Positions 59,423 to 64,000 of a DNA stretch of 64,000 bases are shown here, in pieces; position 1 is the first letter of the stretch, and each line of letters opens with the position of its first letter. Position numbers and translations under genes: made by a program. The notes beneath the pieces were generated by a model, which saw only the letters and a program-made list of their open reading frames with translations, was not told the origin of the DNA and did no database searches. The DNA comes from Symbiodinium kawagutii. Its lineage: Eukaryota > Sar > Dinophyceae > Suessiales > Symbiodiniaceae. The stretch lies in NCBI GenBank assembly GCA_009767595.1, contig VSDK01008930.1, positions 1 to 64,000 on the forward strand, written 5' to 3'.

Positions 59423-62400
59423 CTCAGGCGCAAAGCTAACCGGACTACATGTGCGTAGACCAGGGGTCTGAATGCCTATCATGCACACCGAGCAGAAAAC
59501 ATCCCTCCCCGCAAAAAGCCAGAAAACCCAAGGACACATCAATCAAGATGGGCTAGAATAAACTCAATGACCGTTCGATGACATGCCCCAGCTACCAGCA
59601 CCTGCAGCCCAGTGGCCAATTTGCTTGGACCATTTGTACACTGACATATATGAGTACTTTGTCCCGGCTGCCCGGCCAAGATCATCCCGGCAAGGATGTC
59701 CCATGGCCTTTACCGCAAGGTATGTATTGACGGCATCCACTTTTGCCGCACACGTCAAAGAGTTCCGCTTCGGTTGGCCCCGAGTTAATTTTTCTCGGCC
59801 AGATTTGGTCATCTTCGGCTTTGGCGGCGTCAACTCTTCAGCATCGTCAGCACCACGGGGTCTCTTCCGTCCAGGCGGAGTCTTGTCGTAGCCTCTATTT
59901 TCGTCACTCACTTCTTCTACTTCTACATCCTCTTCCTCACCAAGGTTCTCTTCTTCTTCCACGTAGGCATTGCCCGAAGATGTTGCTGCCTGCAAATCAT
60001 CCCAGGCACAATCATCATCAATGCCTGCACCGTGACAGACCTCAGCCAAGCTCTGCTGTTGTAGCAACGCAAAAGCGCTGCCAGGCACTTCAAAGCAAGG
60101 GCCTCTCACCTGAGCAAACTTCTCTGGGTGTTTGCAGCGCTCATGCGACCGGAGCGCTGCTGGCCAGTCAAAGGCTGCATCGCATACTGAGCATACTAAA
60201 GGCTTCGCATCGGCAACGACTTTGCCCGTCAAAGTGCGCTGCTTCATGGCATTATTCAAGGAAAAACAGAAGGCGTGGAGATCTCCATACATTTGCAATC
60301 ATTTACATCTATGCGCAACTGTGTTCGACATCAGAAACACCTTTTACAATGGCACTGTGTTTGTAATGGCATCGTGTTCCGCCAGTGTGGGCTGGGATCT
60401 CATGCTGACACTCTGGAACTGCTTTCTCCACTTGCCTGGGGCAAAATCGAAAAGGGAGCGGTAACCAACGCCACAGCTCTTGTTAAGAATCGCCTCCACT
60501 ACGTATAGCGGAACGAACCTAGCAGACCCCGGACTTCCAAGGGCGTTATCAAACATTGTCAACGCAGTAGGCAGAGATTAGAAAACAAAAAAACCGAAAA
60601 AATGATGCATTCAGATCGACATGCGACAGCATTGGTGAATGATTTTGGCTTTCTGTGGAAGTAACACCCCGGCTAAAACCTGGGTCTGAAACTGGTCTGA
60701 AACCTGCCGTTGGCCCCAGCGAAGCCTCCGATCGTGGATGCTGGCTGCTCGCTCACTCACTGACTCACTCGGAGGTCGCAACCTCAAAGCAGTTGGAAAA
60801 CCCACCTGAACACATGGGAAGTCACAAACCCCTAAAAACCTTGCAAAACCGAAGGTTCTATTTTGGGAGACCACAACCTCCACAATGGACCCGCACTACG
60901 CTTGATCAAGACCCATCAGCAACCTTAAGGGCTCAAGAAACTCAACCTTATTATGCCCCCATGGTACAATGCCATCGATCAAGTCCGATTCGTTTGCCCA
61001 CTGAGCGTATTATCACACGCAAATCTACATCATCATCAAGCTGGAAATTTTCTCTGGTTTTCTAAATCGACAACAATACAAACACATAGTCGCCTATTAT
61101 CAACCATTAACCATATCCCTACCAGGGGAATCCAAATCAAACTGAATAAGTTCATTTCTTATCTTCACCAAACAATCTCCTTCGTACAACAGCACTGCAG
61201 GCGATGCCCCTCTAAGGCTCCATTCGTAGAAGACAACGAGCATGAAGTTCTACTTGCGTCCTGGCACCGGGCACTCCAAACAGCAAGTGGGCGCAAGCCG
61301 TGATAAATCCTCAGAGTTTCTAACAGCTGTTGGACATATAGTATAACGTTCACCGAATTTCCTTGAGCTAACCCAGGCTAAGAATCACTGTCCAACTAGG
61401 AAGGATGAGGGGCTGCACGTGTGAATTAAAGTACCCACGATTTTATCAATTGAGTGTGGCTGCGACTTGAACATTTGCATAGTTGCTGCCAACTGTCAAG
61501 GTTGGTTTTTCAAGGTTTTGATTTGCTAGCTAGCCGAAATTCTTTATATAGTAAAACCAGAGAAACATTCTATAGATTTACCCATGTGTGTTAAAGCCCG
61601 CCCCGGGTCTCCAAGGGCGCAACCCGAGTGCCATACCCTTGGTTTTTAGTATCATGCGGGACTTAAATTCGACTCCATCCATTAGACTGTGAATTTGTAT
61701 GTTAACATGCGCGCCATGCGCAAAATATTGTTTGTTCATCGAACTTTAAGCCCGCAGTCTAGGAGAGGTTTCCATACGGCCCCGTTTCTTGGGTCTGAAA
61801 CTAATCCTTTAACCAATCAAACCACTTATTCACCATCGAAAGAATGTAAATTATCAATGTTCCCCGGACTTCCAAGGGAAAATTAAAATGATGCTATGGA
61901 ATAAAGACGGGCTTGTAGAGTATCACGCAAGGATCCAAGATCGCCTACCCCTCAAGAGCTTTTTCGGACGGTAGGGTCAGCAGTTGTCTCTGTCTAGCTT
62001 GGCTGCTTGCAAGCGCCTGGCAGGGAACTCAAAGTGAGCACATTTCCGTCATACTACACTCAGACACTACTTCGGATTCAAAAGGCAAAGCCATTATCCA
62101 CAAACACTCGGCCCTTCGAGTGTCCGCTAAGCAGTGTCGAATTCCTCCAAGCCATTTTTTGCGACAAAGCTCTGGCAGTCCTGACACTGCTAGAGCAACA
62201 CTTATCAGGGCCATAAAATTGTTGCATGGCATTTTTTTTCCAGCCAACTCGAATTTGCGCAAAATCTGGAGGGTAGAGCCCAAAGCCATGTGCCCATGTC
62301 CAGCACCAAGAACTTGCTTGATCGTTGGCTCGAAGCTTTCCAATACCTCCGTAGCGGCAACATAGTCTCTGGGCCCGATTGAGGAATTTACCGGCACATC

Positions 62401-63544
62401 TGAAGTTGGCAACGATGCTGAAGTTTGCCCCGGGCTGGCCTTCCCCAAAGATGCTTCATGCTGTTTTTCAAGCTCCCCAGAATCCATCTGCTCATGCGCT
62501 ACCTCCTCCTGCGCGTCACTCTGTCTTGCCGTACTTGCCTTGGATGACGCAGGCTTTATTTCACTTTTTGGTGCGCGTTTGACATGTTTTTGGCCAAGAA
62601 AATTGCTACCACGCTTGCAGGGGGCACATGCGCTGCAAACATTCTGAGGTGGACGACGAAATGTGCGCCCCCTGCAATTTCGACACGCCCAACCCGGCAT
62701 GTCTTCCGCAAAGAGGCATTGAGCCCAAGCAACAGCGAATACCCCTGGACGTTGCATATACTATATTTTTCTTCCCTAGATAGAGCTACTATCCTTGCTG
62801 ATCACTGGCGATGCAGCTGCTTCGGGAGATGAAAACACACGCATAACCCAAAAAACAGGTCTGAAACTGGTCTGAAACTCGCTGGTTGGATCATCGGGGT
62901 TTCTCTTCTCACACAACGCCAGCGCTACTACCCGCCTCTTTGGCAGCTCTGCGGTCAATGAAGCCGGCGGCAGGCAGGACCTGGCGCACTGAGCTGTCAA
63001 CGTCCAACCAACTACACACTGCTGCTTCTCATTTGGAACGGGTCCTTCAAGTAGCCTAGCTCAACCATTATCGACCGCCCCGGAAGTCCAAGGGCCAAGT
63101 ACGAAAGCCACCAAGTGTCTTAGTCTTCAAGCCAGACTACGTAATCGTATGGGGGGCTGTGACCTGTGAGGTTGGAACTTCAATTTTTCCAAGGTTTTTT
63201 TTTGGAAGTTGTGACCTCACACGCGTAACGTCCATCCATGTGGATGACAACTGACTGCATTTCCGGTAGGGTTCAAACCTGAGTTCCACGATAATACTCT
63301 ACGGGACTTCCAGAAGCTCGCCCTGTGGCACTTCAAACCACGTCTCAAACCACTCTGCTACAAGAACCTCTGTTTGTTAGTCATGACCAATGAATTTTAC
63401 TGGTAAGAAAAAACCAATGCGAAGCAAATGGACTTTCCTTTTGACACTTCGAGCAGGTCGCTCCGACATGATGTCCCCTATCCGCAGCATCGGGCCTTCC
63501 CGAAGGATCCCCAGCTGCGTACAGATACCTGCAGTGGCCAAACA
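57378..63544 (-). CDS. Zinc-finger, DDE-superfamily (pogo/Jerky-like) transposase-type gene, seven exons
   Basis: Exons from the 5' side: 63401-63544, 62153-62744, 61169-61309, about 60345-60518, about 59602-60241, 58678-59422 and 57378-58278 (TAG stop). Five of the six joins are phase-exact; the fourth-to-fifth join is uncertain. The N-terminal part is cysteine-rich (CSKCQ, CRNC, CSACAPC). A C2H2-like finger follows (CSVCDAAFDWPAALRSHERC), then a helix-turn-helix-like region and a DDE domain split by an intron at WTPKAY/LNR. Candidate acidic residues are in IGIAFDTSGEG, LLTLDSVDPQ and QMVDRHVGK. The C-terminal end has a long serine run and an acidic stretch. Donors seen are GT or GC. The introns and intact frame suggest an expressed, perhaps domesticated copy rather than a fresh insertion. 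Transcription upstream of 63544 is not excluded. Confidence 0.75.
59602..61309 (-). CDS. Transposase-like gene, exons 3-5 (linker and C2H2 finger)
   Basis: Exon 3 (61169-61309) contains IYHGLRPLAVWSARCQ and ends in phase 2. Exon 4 starts at 60518, nine bases after a CCCTTGGAAGTCCGGGG motif, and contains FVPLYVVEAILNK and FDFAPGKWRKQFQSVSMR; its end is uncertain (about 60345-60370). Exon 5 (from about 60241, or 60282, to 59602) contains the C2H2-like finger and an acidic low-complexity stretch, then AAKVDAVNTYLAVKAMGHPC and YSYMSVYKWSKQIGHWA. The end of exon 5 looks like a DNA-binding helix-turn-helix. Confidence 0.6.
61430..61619 (+). repeat. Dispersed repeat, copy 2
   Basis: Counterpart of the copy at 56636-56790, with the same order of blocks and the same end motif. 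This copy lies inside an intron of the transposase-like gene (minus strand). Confidence 0.65.
62153..63544 (-). CDS. Transposase-like gene, exons 1-2 (cysteine-rich N-terminal part)
   Basis: Exon 1 (63401-63544) follows a CCCCTTGCAG acceptor and contains FGHCRYLYAAGDP and GATCSKCQKESPF. It ends in phase 1 with a GT donor. Exon 2 (62153-62744) contains AEDMPGWACRNCRGRTF and NVCSACAPCKRGSNF, then a low-complexity Ser/Glu/Lys linker, then LAVSGLPELCRKK; it ends in phase 2 with a GC donor. The paired CxxC motifs suggest a zinc-binding module. Because exon 1 has an acceptor, at least one earlier exon is expected near or beyond the right edge. Confidence 0.65.
63269..63362 (-). other. tRNA-like A/B box pair in an intron (possible SINE)
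   Basis: On the minus strand TAGCAGAGTGG is a perfect A-box type sequence, and GGTTTGAACCCT, about 70 nt further on, is one base from a B box. The spacing is longer than in most tRNAs. It lies just inside the first intron of the transposase-like gene. Confidence 0.35.
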
Positions 63545-63653
63545 CTGCAAGGGGTTGGGCACGTAATGCCACACGCGCCCCGGAAAACCAAGGGCATCTG
63601 TTTATGTCAACTGAATATTATTCCAAAACGCGGTGTATATGTATGTACATTTA

Positions 63654-63680
63654 TATATATATATATATATGTATATATTT
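63654..63680. repeat. (TA)n microsatellite
   Basis: Short TATATA run upstream of the candidate terminal exon. Confidence 0.8.
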
Positions 63681-63726
63681 TTTTACGTATATACATATCC
63701 ATGTGCTCGGCATTTTTTCCCCCAGC

Positions 63727-63952
63727 TTCCATAGCACATGTCAAGAAGCCTCATGTAGGCAGCTCAGGGAGTCTCTTGGCTGCCTGCGTCTTGGCTGCAA
63801 CCCTCACGGACCGAATCCGACAGATTCAAGCCACAGCAGCATCAACCTCAGGCACCACGAAAGAGGACACGGAGAGTGACTTATGCAAAGCAGCCACTGT
63901 CCCTTCAAATTTGAACTCCGGGGCCGAGCTTGTGATCTCCAGCTCAGAGTAG
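63727..63952 (+). CDS. Possible terminal exon of a plus-strand gene
   Basis: A strong acceptor (TTTTTTCCCCCAG) ends at about 63724 and opens about 75 codons to a TAG at 63950-63952. The peptide (for example AHVKKPHVGSSGSLLAAC and a Ser/Thr/Glu-rich end, AELVISSSE) is not repetitive, but I recognise no family. Upstream exons were not found, and the transposase-like gene runs on the other strand nearby. Low support. Confidence 0.3.
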
Positions 63953-64000
63953 TGGCTCAGCAGGATGAGGTCATAGAGCACTCCAACGGTTTCATGCAAT

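Larger units (their letters stand above)
56772..63596 (+). repeat. Eight copies of a 19-bp motif, CCCCGG(NN)(N)TCCAAGGGCG
   Basis: Copies at 56772, 57132, 58406, 60527, 61601, 61862, 63078 and 63578, all in the same orientation (CGCCCTTGGANNTCCGGGG relative to the minus-strand gene). Six lie in introns of that gene or just before its first recognised exon, and one ends 9 nt upstream of an acceptor. I saw none left of 56.7 kb. Confidence 0.85.

Noticed and set aside
1-64000. Dinoflagellate spliced-leader relics at gene starts
   Set aside because: I looked for the conserved leader 3' part near 20.1 and 53.9 kb and saw no convincing copy.

Overview
The window reads as nuclear DNA of a dinoflagellate, most likely a Symbiodiniaceae/Suessiales-type genome. 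Coding sequence occurs as very short exons (about 25-120 nt) in long introns. Almost every exon starts with G after AG. Splice donors are a mix of GT, GC and GA. Introns are full of microsatellites, 10-12 bp minisatellites and small inverted-repeat elements. There are no bacterial-style operons. All gene models here were spliced by eye from conserved protein motifs and reading phase; nothing was run. Layout: (1) 1-373, TCA/TCG microsatellite. (2) About 0.5-18.3 kb, plus strand: an unusual gene built from roughly nine tandem copies of a five-exon module (called E-A-B-C-D here). It encodes an unrecognised repeat of about 75-88 residues with cores RIATPHV / VRIFPAADVE / RDRIATPFVK / VQFDDAVSTE. 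Phases agree in every copy, and 32 of the 35 well-defined donors are GC or GA. (3) 20.1-38.4 kb, plus strand: a multi-exon cyclic-nucleotide-dependent protein kinase of the alveolate PKG type. It has several cyclic-nucleotide-binding domains followed by an AGC kinase domain. It may be a separate gene, or the C-terminal part of one giant gene with the modules as its N-terminus. (4) 38.4-43.9 kb: no gene seen, only AT-rich and purine-rich repeats, a 746-N gap and a 12-bp satellite. (5) 44.3-53.9 kb, minus strand: a Rab11-like small GTPase split over at least twelve micro-exons, using all three donor types. Its introns carry MITE-like hairpins and minisatellites. A homogeneous 64-bp satellite array (54.2-55.8 kb) lies just upstream of its start. 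(6) 57.4-63.5 kb, minus strand: a spliced gene for a zinc-finger plus DDE-superfamily (pogo/Jerky-like) transposase-type protein. Most of its introns contain a shared motif of about 19 bp (CCCCGG..TCCAAGGGC on the plus strand). (7) 63.7-64.0 kb: a possible terminal exon of another plus-strand gene. The three main genes do not form a pathway. PKG would act in cGMP signalling, the Rab in membrane traffic, and the transposase-like gene is mobile or domesticated DNA. What links them is the splice-site style. The most novel items are the tandem exon-module gene, its near-total use of non-GT donors, and the repeated intron motif of the transposase gene.
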